This document shows positions 9,972 through 20,580 of a DNA stretch of 64,000 nucleotides, piece after piece. Below the pieces are notes generated by a model that was not told where the DNA came from, made no database searches, and worked only from the letters and a program-made list of their open reading frames with translations. How positions within the stretch are numbered: position 1 is the stretch's first letter; each line of letters begins with the position of its first letter. The DNA is taken from positions 2,948,046-3,012,045 of the forward strand of contig CM033393.1 of NCBI GenBank assembly GCA_019426215.1. The letters run 5' to 3'. The position numbers were made by a program, and so were the translations under genes. The stretch comes from Buddleja alternifolia (lineage: Eukaryota > Streptophyta > Magnoliopsida > Lamiales > Scrophulariaceae).

Positions 9972-12030
9972 TGATCGATAATGGGACTAAACAATAATGG
10001 TTTAACAATCAAAATTACAAAATTAAAATAGTTTCACAAAAACCCTAGAATTGCGAATCTGGCTTCAAAATTCAAATTACCTTGGGGAAATGAAGAAGAG
10101 GTAGGAGGAGGATGTTTATGAACAATTATACAAGATTTACTTGGTTTCTTTCCTCCGATATACTGTATAAATATCGGCCGGTATGGTTCTTATGCTCTTT
10201 CCCCTTCTCGGCTGCTCTCCCTTGATTTTTGCCCGTTCAGAATTTCAACATTAATCCAAATGTTAAATTGGAAGGTTTTCAGAAGTGCACGTTTTCTAAA
10301 GTTGTCACACGCTTTTACAATTATTTTGGCTCAGAGGGCTTAAATGTAAATACATAATACATTAAATCAAAAAGAAAAAAAAATAAAAAGGAAAAAAAGA
10401 AACGCTTAAACGTTTCTTCCTTTGGGAGGGACTTTTACTGGAGGGTATTATGGTCACTTCACACCAAAATGGCCTTCTCACTATTAAAAAAAAAAAGAAA
10501 AAGAAAATCCCAAACATAAGGGGTCTAATATTGCAACACCCTTGCAATTGGGGTCTAATATTGCTAACTTGCCGTTTTACAACATCACCATCGTCTAAAT
10601 CACCGCCGTCATCTTCATTGTCTAAATCGCCGCCGTCTCCTGGTACAAACCGAGCTCCAATGCTCCAGATCTGCAAATCTGGCTCGGTAAATTTGTGAGA
10701 ATGAGTTAGTATTATACGGATTCTACATACATGGTTGCGTTCACCATTGAGAATCTCCATGTTTATGGGTAGTGATGGCATACGAATATGGTTTTCCCAA
10801 CAGGAGTGAGATATAAACCATCATTTTCTGTAATTTCATACGTGGATGAAATTATTATTAATAAGATCAGTCTAGCTTTTTAGGTTGAATATAATAAAAC
10901 GAGTTCTAATTCATTTAAACCAGATTTGCAAATCTGAAATCATTGCCATTCTTTTGTTTTGGGTGGGAGATTCAGAAGCTTGGGGGTGATTTGTAGACGG
11001 TCGGTAGTCAGGCGGTGGCTTCCGGTGGTGGTCAGCGTGGTTGCTTCGGGTGTTGATTCAGATGTATAAATACACATATATCCATATATATTGTTATTAT
11101 AATTTTTCATAACTTTAAAATATTAGAAAATTGTATAATTATATAAAAATAAGATTATTTAATATGAATAATTAATTTTAGTAGATCACATCTGACGGTT
11201 ATAAGATTAGAGGAAAAACAGTCTTTTATTGACAAAAATTCGATAACCATTCTCATGACACGCGAGTGGAGCGCACAGGGAGGTAAATTGCTTTAATTTA
11301 TTCAAAAGGGGTTCATTGCTATTTGATTTTTCACAAGGGGCCGGGGTGATAATAACGTCCATCACAAAGGAGGTCAAATGTATTTTATTCGTTATAATGT
11401 AGATGACAATACAATATAATTATATTGCCGAGTTCAAATGTATTTTACTCGTTATAATGTAGATGACAATACACTATAATTATATTGCCTATAATGTATT
11501 AATTAACAAACACTAAACACATATCAAACGACACCTACTATAGTCAGAATATTCTCCAAATTATTGAAAGTAACTCGGTTAAAACTCAATATTTCATAAG
11601 ACATCGGAATTCCGTGTATATCTTTCATAAAGTGTTACTGACAATATCCTCCTAAATCTTTCATTAATAAATTCATATATTCTTGAAATTTATTCTCATT
11701 GCAATACGATTTGAATAATTGAAGATAATCAGAGTGTACTTACTGGCTTTTCTCCGTTTTCCCCTATACAATAGCACTTGTTTAATTACTATTTAATATG
11801 ATTTGTGTTGACATTTTAACACATAAATGTGTTATATTGTTAAAAGATATGAGCATATTTTATCGAGATATTTACGTATGTCAAGTTTTGCTATGTAAAC
11901 GAGACTTTATCATTTCTTTCTGAATTGTGCCGAAAATACCTAAATTACAAATTTTTAGACTTGACAAATAATATCCGAATTTTGAATATCATACTCGGAT
12001 TTTTATTTTGCTACTATGACGATAATAGAA
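9972..12030. other. Intergenic sequence with no gene recognised
   Basis: This stretch is AT-rich with homopolymers (10374-10400, 10484-10506) and short CCG-containing patches near 10590-10640. A TATA-like ATATTTATA on the minus strand near 10165-10173 lies about 190 bases upstream of the DUF1985 ATG and could serve it. A 60-bp tandem duplication is at 11374-11489. I see no convincing coding frame on either strand. Confidence 0.6.
11374..11489. repeat. Tandem duplication, 60-bp unit, two copies
   Basis: Copies start at 11374 and 11434, each opening TCAAATGTATTTTA and containing TATAATGTAGATGACAATAC, with two visible base differences. Confidence 0.9.
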
Positions 12031-12275
12031 TGATATAAGACAAGAAGCTTATAAATTTCAAAATTTTCTAAAAATGGCCTATAATTCATAGTTTTGGTCA
12101 TTTTGGCCAAACAATCAGGGCCAAATGTGTTTTTGCCAAAATATGCTTTCAAAATAGAAACAAACACGACCTAGCTACAACTTTCAATCTGGGAGGAGTT
12201 ATGAGGTCTTTTAAATATGCGCAAGCGAGACCTTTTCATGGTTTATAGCGTGTTCAACAATATAGTTGTTGATAA
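12031..12275 (+). repeat. LTR fragment of element D (left copy)
   Basis: It starts TGATATAAGACAAGAAGCTT. It matches 30777-30926 in ordered blocks: the start, GGAGTTATGAGGTC, TTTAAATATG, GCGAGACCTTTT and TTCAACAATATAGTTGTTGA. An extra block of roughly 95 bases (about 12080-12170) is absent from the right copy. Homology ends abruptly near 12275, where the 3' tail of a B-type copia element begins. Confidence 0.72.
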
Positions 12276-12395
12276 CGTAAGGAAGATTGGAACTAAGGGC
12301 AATCCTGCAAACATCTAAACCTTTGCCAAACAGTAAATTAGAGTACTGTTTGGAGTTGATTAATGTTTTGAGCTGTTAGCCTCAAGGTGGAGGCT
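12276..12395 (+). pseudogene. 3' tail of a second B-type copia element (RNase H end and polypurine tract)
   Basis: The sequence GTAAGGAAGATTGGAAC through GGAGTTGATTAATGTTTTG is closely similar to 22260-22383, the end of the RNase H frame and polypurine tract of element B. A short deletion removes a few codons. It therefore precedes the LTR as the end of another internal region, not as host flanking DNA. Confidence 0.8.
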
Positions 12396-12404
12396 TGTGG
12401 TGCT

Positions 12405-12553
12405 TGTTAGAGTAATTAGTTAAGCCCATTTTATACATCTATATTCTTATCTCTTGTATAGCATATATTGGACATTTTGGAGCCACACATTTTGAGTTGA
12501 TAATATAGATACAAAAACATATACTTCATGTTCTCTCTAAAAATACACTAACA
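12405..12553 (+). repeat. 5' LTR of element A
   Basis: It begins TGTTAGAGTAATTAGTTAAG and ends ATACACTAACA. It is nearly identical to 17734-17903 apart from about 21 bases missing after the first 20. Confidence 0.92.
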
Positions 12554-12561
12554 TGGTATCA
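12554..12561 (+). other. Residual primer binding site of element A
   Basis: TGGTATCA directly follows the LTR, matching the start of the initiator-tRNA-Met site used by most copia elements; the rest has diverged. Confidence 0.55.
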
Positions 12562-12637
12562 TCCACCGGGGCCGGGTCCCCTGTGCCACAGCCTGCCACC
12601 GCAGTGCCGCCCGTCTTCGCCGCCCGCTGCCGACCCT

Positions 12638-14221
12638 ATGGTGTGTCCACCCACCACTTCTCCTCCTCTTTCTTTCTCCACTATCACTCTCCCACCTTCC
12701 TTTCCTCATTCTCTCGCCGGCATCACCACCTTCTCGCCGGAACAACCACTGCCGCTGCCGCCCTCTGGTCACTACCATGACCTTCTCAACCTCATTCATC
12801 ATCTCATGTCACCTCCTCTCTTCTTCTCCCCCAAAGATGTAGCCACCATTCTATCCAACTTTGGCCACCCTCTCTCGGCCGTCGCACCGCCGCCTCCGGC
12901 AGCACCTACTCCACCACCATTCGCCGCCGCCGCAGCTCATTCTCCTCCTTCTAGCAAAGCCGCCGCCGCTCGTTCTCCTCCTTCTAGCACAGCCGCCGCA
13001 GCCGCTTCTCTTGTCTTCCTCCCAAACCCTAATCCCCAAAATGGTATATTTCACTCAAACCCTAACCCTAGTTTACCCTCACCCTCCAACGCCTCCGCCG
13101 CCACATCCCTCCACCATACAACCGTCGCCGCCACATCTCATCACCATATAGTAGCCGCCGCCGAACAGTATCTCCACCACCAACCCGCCGCCGCTCCCCA
13201 TCTTCAAACCCAAATCGTCCCTCCTCCTCACCTCACTCCTACCACCCACTCTTTAGCCGCCTTGCCACCACCTTCCGGAGCTCCGTTAACCGCCGGTGCA
13301 GCACCTCTCACACTCTCTCATCCCCTCTCTTTTGCTACAAATGCTCCTCAAATGTCCTCTACTTCATTTATTGCCCCTTCTCTCACTCCCTCACTACCAT
13401 CCTTGGGTTCCCACATCTCACACCTTCCCCTTCTCAACCTCACAAATCTTATCTCAATTAAACTTGATGAAGATAATTATCTCTTTTGGAAGTCTCAATT
13501 TTCTGATGTACTTCTAAATTATGAATTGTTTGGATATGTTGATGGCACTCTACCGTGTCCCCCTTATTATGTTCATGATGATTATGGTCAAACCATATTA
13601 AACCCTTCATATTCTCATTGGATTCGTACTGATAAAAGTGTCAAAACTTGGCTTACAACCACTATTTCTAAAGAACTATACAAGTCAATTCATCATCTCC
13701 CCACTTCACGTAATATGTGGCTCACTCTTGAAAGTCGGTTTCTTCAACAATCCACTACCAAACAACTCCAATATCAAACTGAATTTAGTACCATCAAGAA
13801 AGGCGATCTCTCTTGTGATGCTTACCTTTGTAAACTCAAAACCCTTCCTGATAATCTTGTTGCTGTCAACCATCTTCTCTCCGCTACTGCTTTAGTCATA
13901 CATGCCCTACATTGGTTACCCAAGGACTATGAAACCTTTGTCACTTACATCTCTATGCAGTCTCCATGTGTCAGTTTCGATGAACTTCATGCTAAACTTT
14001 TACAGTTTGAGCAATCTCACCTACATCTTCATTCCTCTTCCCCTGTCTCTCCTGCCTTCGTAACCCACTCTCATACCTCTCAAAATTCTTTTCATAATGG
14101 TCGATATACTCATAGCCGTGGTCATGGTTCTAGTACTGGTCGAAGTCGTGGTGGTCGTGGTCCTTCTCACTATCAGCAGCCGTTCTCCGGCTCCCTCACT
14201 GCAGTCTCGTTCATCCTCTAG
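12638..14221 (+). pseudogene. Element A gag with long Pro/Ala/Ser-rich N-terminus
   Basis: The first 260 or so residues are low-complexity (Pro, Ala, Ser, His runs). The recognisable gag core then begins at LLNLTNLISIKLDEDNYLFW and continues with YVDGTLPCPP, WLTTTISKELYKSIHHLPTS and LHWLPKDYETFVTYI, typical of copia gag in the UBN2 group. An ATG at 12553-12555, overlapping the LTR end, opens a different frame for 75 codons, so the original start may be there with a shift lost later. The frame ends before the zinc knuckle, which is in the next frame. Confidence 0.82.
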
Positions 14222-14528
14222 TTCCAGTTCTCAGGGTTTTACACGGTCTTTTGGGGCACCCAATGCCCCTGGGTTTTTTGGTCTTCTTCCGACACCGTCA
14301 TCTGGATTTTTCTGTCAAATATGTGGCATACTTGGTCATTTCGCATCGTCCTGCTCGCAGCGGTACAACCATGCCTATGTTCTGGAGGAATTGCCAAAAT
14401 CATTCTCAGCTTTATCCACTGCCGAAACCTTGGATGTGGCGTGGTATCCTGATAGTGGTGCTTCAACTCACATGACTTCGGATGATGGTATACTTTCTCA
14501 CCTTACACTGGCACAAACAAGATTTTAG
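14097..14528 (+). pseudogene. Element A zinc knuckle and protease start
   Basis: This frame continues gag after a shift near 14190. It contains the CCHC knuckle CQICGILGHFASSC and then the aspartic protease motif WYPDSGASTHMTS with an intact DSG. A second shift near 14500 moves the rest of the protease (ILVGNGSLLPI, LSNVLHVPNLSHNLL) into another frame. The spliced order is normal for copia. Confidence 0.83.
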
Positions 14529-15355
14529 TTGGAAATGGTTCATTATTGCCTATTAAACATGTTGGCTCTACTATATTACATACTTCTACCCGCCCTCTTA
14601 CCTTATCTAATGTTCTTCATGTTCCTAATCTATCTCATAATCTCTTAATTATCTATTCGCAAGCTTTGTCAAGATAACAAATGTCTAATTGAATTCTCTT
14701 CAAGTGGATTTTGTTTAAAGGACAAAGCAACCAGACGACTTCTTCTAGAGTCTCCTTTCCCTAGTGGTCTCTATCCCCTGCCTTCCGGTATGGTGTCCCC
14801 ATCCTCTGGTGCTTTCGTTGCCCGAGCTGTCTCTGGCGATATATGGCATCGAAGATTGGGTCATCCGAGTCTCTTCGTTATTCAGAAGTTGTCCAGTACA
14901 GGTGTCTTAGGTTCTAAGCGTCGATCTCTCTCTTTTTGTGACCAGTGTCAGTTAGGTCGATCCCACAGATTGCCGTTTCAGCCTGTTGAGCAGCGCAGTA
15001 CAGTACCACTTTCTATGATTCATTCTGATATATGGACATCTCCTATTGTTTCCCCATTGAGTTTCAGATATTATGTTTTGTTTATTGATGATTTTTCTCA
15101 TTTTACATGGTGTTATCCTATGCGTATGAAATCTGAAGTTTTTACTCATTTTTGTGCATTTAAAGCTTTAGTTGAAAATTTATTTTCTACTAAAATTAAA
15201 TTTTTTCAAAGTGATGGTGGTCGTGAGTTTGACAATTCTCAGTTTCATACTTATTTCTACACTTATGGGATTCATATGCATCTTTCTTGCCCGTACACCC
15301 CTCAGCAGAATGGTGTCTCAGAACGAAAAAATCATCATATATCCGAATTAATCCG
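14521..15355 (+). pseudogene. Element A integrase, first part
   Basis: The pre-integrase zinc-binding region (IWHRRLGHPS ... CDQCQLGRSH) is followed by the catalytic core with D in MIHSDIWTSP, D in FFQSDGGREF and E in [10 protein letters not shown], so the three acidic residues are kept. A frameshift near 15350 moves the remainder to another frame. Before 14790 the protease end has scattered stops. Confidence 0.85.
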
Positions 15356-16576
15356 GACTTTACTTTTACTGCTCATCTTCCATCCTCCTTTTGGGTTGAG
15401 GCTCTTTATACATCTATTTTTCTTCTTAATCGTCTTCCTACACCTACTCTTCATCATCAATCTCCGTTTGAGGTTCTCTTCCATCACCGTCCTGACTATT
15501 CTCTCCTTCGTGTGTTTGGGTGTACGTGTTTTCCTCATCTTCCACCTCCCTTATCAGGTCATAAACTTGCCCCTCGTTCTATCTCTTGTATTTTTCTAGG
15601 GTATGCTCCGGACTATAAGGGTTATCGTTGTCTTGATCCGGTCTCTGGAGGTGTCTATATTAGTCGTCATGTTGTCTTTAATGAAGACTTTTTCCCTTAT
15701 ACCACCATGATTTCTACTTCTGGCAGTCCATCGGTCTCCTCGACTTTTTCTCCCATGTCTATCTCCCTTCCTTATCCTCCATATACTGGTACCATTGTCT
15801 TGGAGTCTTTACCTCGTGCCCATGTCTCCTCAGTACCTGCTAGCTCTGTTACGGATATCAACCACGTACCTGCTAGCTCTGCTCCAGATATCAACCCAGT
15901 ACCTGCTAGCTCTACTCCGGATATCAACCCAGTACCTCCTAGCTCTGTTCCAGATTTCTTACCTACTTCACTCCGCACCTCTCCCAGTATTCCATCTTCC
16001 TCCCGCTCTATGAGTCCTCTATTGCGTCCCCTTCCTAATACCTCTACCTCTGTCATTCCCTCCAGTCCACTTGTACTTGTAGTGTCATCTCTTCCTCATG
16101 TAGTCTCTCGTCATCCCATGGTTACTCGCTTTCGTGATGGTACCCAAAAGTCTCGTGTTCTTCCATCTTTTACTGTTAATCCCATCCCTAGTGAGCCGAC
16201 ATATTTTACACAGGCTGTCAAGGATCCCCTATGGTGTGCTGCTATGGCTGAGGAGTTTAATGCTCTTCTTACTAACCATACGTGGATTCTTGTCCCCTGT
16301 CATTCATCTCCAAATCTTGTTGGTTCAAAATGGGTGTATCAGGTGATGTTAAAACTAGACAGATCTGTTGAACACTATAAAGCCCGCCTCATTGCCCAGG
16401 GGTTTAAGCAGCAGGTTGGTATTGATTTTGGTGAAACCTTCAGTCCTGTGGTGAAGCCTGCTACTATCAGGACCGTGTTATCTATAGCTCTCTCTCGTCG
16501 TTGGATTATTCATCAGTTAGATGTGACGAATGCATTTCTTCATGGTGATCTCATAGAGACAGTTCATATGGCTTAG
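15350..16576 (+). pseudogene. Element A integrase C-terminus, linker and first part of RT
   Basis: [20 protein letters not shown] and FGCTCFPHL are the usual copia integrase tail. A linker follows that includes four 11-residue repeats ([11 protein letters not shown] type). RT then begins at [20 protein letters not shown] and runs through [20 protein letters not shown] and [13 protein letters not shown]. The frame ends at a TAG (16574-16576) where related elements read Gln-Pro, a single-base nonsense change. Confidence 0.87.
15833..15964 (+). repeat. 33-bp coding minisatellite in element A linker, four copies
   Basis: Each unit opens GTACCTGCTAGCTCT (third base of one codon varies) and encodes VPASS followed by six residues. 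The fourth copy has a Pro for Ala and diverges at its end. Confidence 0.88.
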
Positions 16577-17605
16577 CCTCGTGGTTTTGTTCATCCTCAG
16601 TTTTCGGATCATGTTTGCCAATTGCGGAAAGCTCTGTATGGTCTGAAACAAGCGCCTCGTGCTTGGTTTCAGAAATTTGATTCCTATCTTCTTCGCCTTG
16701 GTTTCATCTGTAGCAAGGCTGATATGTCCATGTTTGTACTCCGCTCGGGATCAGTCATGATGGTTCTGCTTCTCTATGTTAATGATATTATACTTAACGG
16801 AAATGATCCTCTTGCTATTGTATCTCTTGTATCTCGTCTTTCTCAGGAGTTTGCAGTGAAAGACTTGGGGGATTTACACTATTTCTTAGGCATTCAGGCT
16901 ACCAGGGATTCCCATGGGCTAATTCTTTCGCAGAAGAAGTATGCAACAGATCTTTTTCAGCGTTTTCACATGATGGGTGTGAAACCTGTTGCATCTGCGC
17001 TCTCTGCAAAGTCTACTCCATCTACCTATGAGGGTGATTTGTTTCCCGATGCGACTCTATATCGTAGTATTATCGGTGGACTTCAGTATCTTACTCACAC
17101 TTGTCCCGATATTGCCTACTCTGTCACTCTTGTGAGTCAGTTCATGCATGATCCTCGCCTTGCTCATTATCAGATGGTTAAGCGTATTCTCCGATATATA
17201 TGGGGCACTCTTGATTTTGGTCTTCTTATCCATCCATCTTCTTTGGATTCACTTACTGTTTTTGCTGATTCTGATTGGGCAGGCTGTCCAGATAGTCGTC
17301 GCTCTACCACTGGTTATGCTGTGTATCTTGGGGACAATCTCATTTCTTGGTCTGCCAAGAAACAGGCTACAGTTTCTCATTCGAGCACGGAATTTGAGTA
17401 TCGTTCAGTTGCATATTCTGTTGCAGAGACATGTTGGCTTCGGTATATTCTTAGAGACCTTGGAGTTTTCTTACCACATCCTATTATCGTTTATTGTGAT
17501 AATGTGAGTGCCATTTACTTAGTTCTTAATCTGGTCTTCCACGCTCGTACGAAGCACATCGAGATTGACTATCATTTTGTTCGTGAAAAAAGTTGTTGTT
17601 GGTGA
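16577..17605 (+). pseudogene. Element A RT (rest) and RNase H
   Basis: The frame contains LRKALYGLKQAPRAWF, then the RT active site as LLYVNDIILNGND. Copia RTs have YVDD here, so the first catalytic Asp is Asn (codon AAT at 16781-16783). The frame continues with VKDLGDLHYFLGIQ and RSIIGGLQYLTHTCPDIAY. RNase H reads FADSDWAGCPDSRRSTTGY and KHIEIDYHFVRE. A shift in an A6 run near 17588-17593 ends this frame; the last residues (VADIFTRALSPTKF) follow in another frame up to the 3' LTR. Confidence 0.9.
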
Positions 17606-17721
17606 TGTTTTGGTGAAATTTGTACCTACTACTCAGCAGGTTGCTGATATTTTTACCAGAGCCTTATCCCCTACCAAGTTTATACAATTACGGACCAATC
17701 TTCGCGTTGGTCCCATAGCTC

Positions 17722-17733
17722 AGATAGGAGGGG
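17722..17733 (+). other. Polypurine tract of element A
   Basis: AGATAGGAGGGG ends immediately before the TGTTAG start of the 3' LTR, the normal place for plus-strand priming. Confidence 0.85.
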
Positions 17734-17903
17734 TGTTAGAGTAATTAGTTAATCCCATTGTGTATTAGTCCAAGCCCATTTTATACATCTGTATTCTTAT
17801 CTCTTGTATAGCATATATTGGACATTTTGGAGCCACATATTTTGAATTGATAATATAGATACAAAAACATATACTTCATCTTCTCTCTAAAAATATACTA
17901 ACA
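17734..17903 (+). repeat. 3' LTR of element A
   Basis: It begins TGTTAGAGTAATTAGTTAAT and ends TATACTAACA; it matches the 5' LTR and carries about 21 extra bases near the start (GTGTATTAGTCC region). Confidence 0.92.
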
Positions 17904-18365
17904 GTGTTGGTCCAGGAAGCTATAGAACTAAGGTGGAGAATTGTTGAGATGAGTAGTTATATAGCTACAAGAGTGACTTAGTATAAAAGCTATCAAACCA
18001 TACAAATTGACAATTGAAAGAGCTAGATATTGTTGTAACTAACTTTTCAGTTAGGTAACAAGTTGAGTTGGATATTTGTTTGGTGTATATAACCGTGTAT
18101 ATGGAGACAGTTACTTGTATGTATATGTAGGGCAATATAGGGCAATAGTATAGATAGAAAATAGCTAGGAATCCAAATGTACATATAAACATTTTTCTCC
18201 TGATTTAGTGAAGCATCTGGTGTGTGTGTGCCAAAGTGGATGTAGAACATCAAATTGATGATTTGAACCACTATAAATCCTTGAGTCATTTTCTTTCTGA
18301 TTACTTTACATTCTTGATCGAATTCACAATAGATTAGAGTCAAACTCAAACTAGATTTCATAACA
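17904..18365 (+). repeat. 5' LTR of element B (part right of element A)
   Basis: From GGTCCAGGAAGCTATAG to CTAGATTTCATAACA it parallels 22392-22839 over its whole length. Internal landmarks are GTGTATATAACC and a repeated ATGTATATGTAGGGCAATAT. The first nine bases of the LTR are at 12396-12404. Confidence 0.85.
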
Positions 18366-18375
18366 AATTGGTGTG

Positions 18376-19188
18376 ATGAGTGTGGAACAAAAAGCTATGG
18401 GATCTGCAAAGTTTGAATTGGAGAGATTCACTGGATTGAATGATTTTGTTCTATGGAGATTGAAGATGCGAGCACTCTTGGTTCAACAAGGGTTGGCTGG
18501 AGCTCTGGAAGGGAAAGAATGACTCTCTGATGCCCTATCTGATCATGAAAAGAAAGGTATTCTGGAAAAGGCACACAATGTAATAATTCTGAGTCTACGA
18601 GATAAAGTGTTGAGAAAAGTATCCAAGGAGAAAACTGCTGCTGGAATATGGTCAAAACTGAAAACTCTCTACATGACAAAATCCCTAGTAAGCAGATTGT
18701 ATCTAAAACAAGCATTATATTCTTTTAAGATGCAAGAAGATAAATCTGTAAATGAACAAATGGATAAATTCAATAAGTTGATTTTGGACTTGGAAAACAT
18801 TGAAGTTCTGGTTAGTGATGAAGATTAGGTTCTGTTGTTGATAAGCTCTTTACCTAAAAACTATTCAAATTTCAAGGATACATTACTCTGTGGCAGAGAA
18901 TCCTTGACTTTGGATGAGGTTCAAGCTGCTTTAAGTTCAAAGGAACTAAACAGTAAAAATGAAGGAAAGAATTCTTCACAAGCTGAGGGTTTGAATGTTA
19001 GAGGGAGATCTGAAACAAGAAACTCCCATAAGAAACAGAAAGGGAGATCAATATCAAGAACTAAAATAAAGTGTTACCACTGCCATAAGGAAGGACATAT
19101 CAAGAGATTAAGTCGAGATAGCCATAAGCTAAGTTCAGATTTCAAGAAAGAACAAAGAGAGCAAGTCGATATTGCAGTAGCAAGTGAT
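18376..19188 (+). pseudogene. Element B gag
   Basis: It starts MSVEQKAMGSAKFELERFTG, then LNDFVLWRLKMRALLVQQGL and ETL-type helices (KTLYMTKSLVSRLYLKQALY) typical of copia gag. Premature stops occur after GALEGKE (about 18523) and after VSDED (about 18826). The zinc knuckle reads CYHCHKEGHIKRLS, with Ser for the final Cys of CCHC, so it could not bind zinc normally. Confidence 0.85.
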
Positions 19189-20580
19189 GGTTATGAATCA
19201 GCATATGTGTTGATGGTTTCAAGCATAAACTCTGAAAGGGAATGGTTACTTGATTCTGGTTGCACTTTCCACATGATTCCCAACAAGGCTTGGTTTGAAA
19301 ATTTCAGCCAAATAGATGGTGGAATAGTCCTTTTGGGAAACAATAAACCATGTAAAGTGCAGGGTATTGGTTCCATTAGAATTAAGATCTACGATGGCAA
19401 AGAGATGATACTCAAGGATGTAAGATTTATTCTAGAGTTAAAGAGAAATTTAATATCTCTTGGAATGCTTGATGAATTAGGATATTCAATCAAAGTTGAA
19501 TCTAGAATATTGAAGATCTTAAAGGTTTCTCTTGTATTGATGAAAGGAGTAAGAAAAAATAGCATTTATTCCATACTTGGTAGCACAGTGATTGGAACAA
19601 TGTCTATGGTGACAGAAGAGTCAATGGACAAAGGTACTATATGACATCAAAGGCTTGGCCATGTTAGTGAGAGAGGTTTAATTGAGTTGTCTAAACAAGG
19701 ATTACTATCTGGTGACATCATCACGAGCATTGAATTCTGTGAGACATGTATATATGGTAAAGCATGTAAAGTAAAATTTGGTGTTGGCCAGAGAAACACA
19801 AAAGATACACTGGATTACATTCACTCAGATTTGTGAGGGCCATCAAAGACTGCATCTCATGATGGAGGTAGGTATTTTCTATCCTTAATTGATGATTTCT
19901 CTAGGAAAATATGGATTTACATCCTTAAACATTAGAGTAAGGCTTTTGAAAAGTTTAAACACTAGAAAACTCTTAGTGAAAATCAAACTGGAAGAAAAAT
20001 CAAAAAATTTAGAACTGATAATGGCCTTGAATTTTGTTCAAAAGAATTTGATGATTTCTGCTTGAAGGAAGGTATAGCAAGGCATAAGACTGTTGTAGAA
20101 AATCCACAACAAAATGATTTAGCTGAAAGGTTCAACAGAACCTTACTTGAGAGAACAAGGTGCATGCTAATTAGTGCAAATCTTCCCAAGGTGTTATGGA
20201 CTGAAACAGTATATCCTCCAGCCTATCTCATCAATAGATGTCCATCTACAGCTCTAAATTTTAAGACACCAGAGGAGATTTGGCCAGGAAAACCACCAGA
20301 CTACTTAAGACTCAAGGTGTTTGGATGCTTGGCATTTGCTCACATCAAATAAGACAAGATGGATCCAAGGGCACCTAAGTGTATTTTTCTTCGATATCCA
20401 GATGGGGTCAAAGGGTATAGACTCTGGTGTTTAGTGCCTGGAATGAAGAAGTGTATAATAAGTAGAGATGTAGTGTTTAAAGAAAACAAGATGGGAAATT
20501 TGTTAGAAAAGAATGATGAGGAAAAACAGATAATGAAAAGGCCAGATCAGAATGTGGTAAGAAAATTCAAATTGAGGTAG
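19189..20580 (+). pseudogene. Element B protease and integrase
   Basis: Protease: WLLDSGCTFHMIPNKAWF. Integrase: zinc-binding HQRLGHVSERG ... CETCIYGKAC, then D in YIHSDL, D in FRTDNGLEF and E in DLAERFNRTL. In-frame stops occur near 19642, 19834, 19933, 19966 and 20351; all remain in one frame, so decay is by substitution. The final codons run into the linker before RT. Confidence 0.87.

Larger units (their letters stand above)
12405..17903 (+). mobile_element. Copia element A (Ale/Retrofit-like) inserted in the LTR of B
   Basis: It has short LTRs (149 and 170 bp), a gag with an UBN2-type core, then protease, integrase, RT and RNase H in copia order. Flanking pentamers are GTGCT (12400-12404) and GTGTT (17904-17908), a target duplication with one change. 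Removing the element restores the B LTR sequence. Several frameshifts and a changed RT active site make it non-functional. Confidence 0.9.

Noticed and set aside
10437..11375. Possible inverted-repeat element around a CCG-containing core, similar in feel to 62766-63945
   Set aside because: The supposed ends (GGAGGGTATTATGG and GACGTTATTATCACC) match too poorly to call.
18366..18385. A primer binding site for element B
   Set aside because: The sequence after the LTR (AATTGGTGTGATGAG) only weakly resembles the TGGTATCAGAG site.
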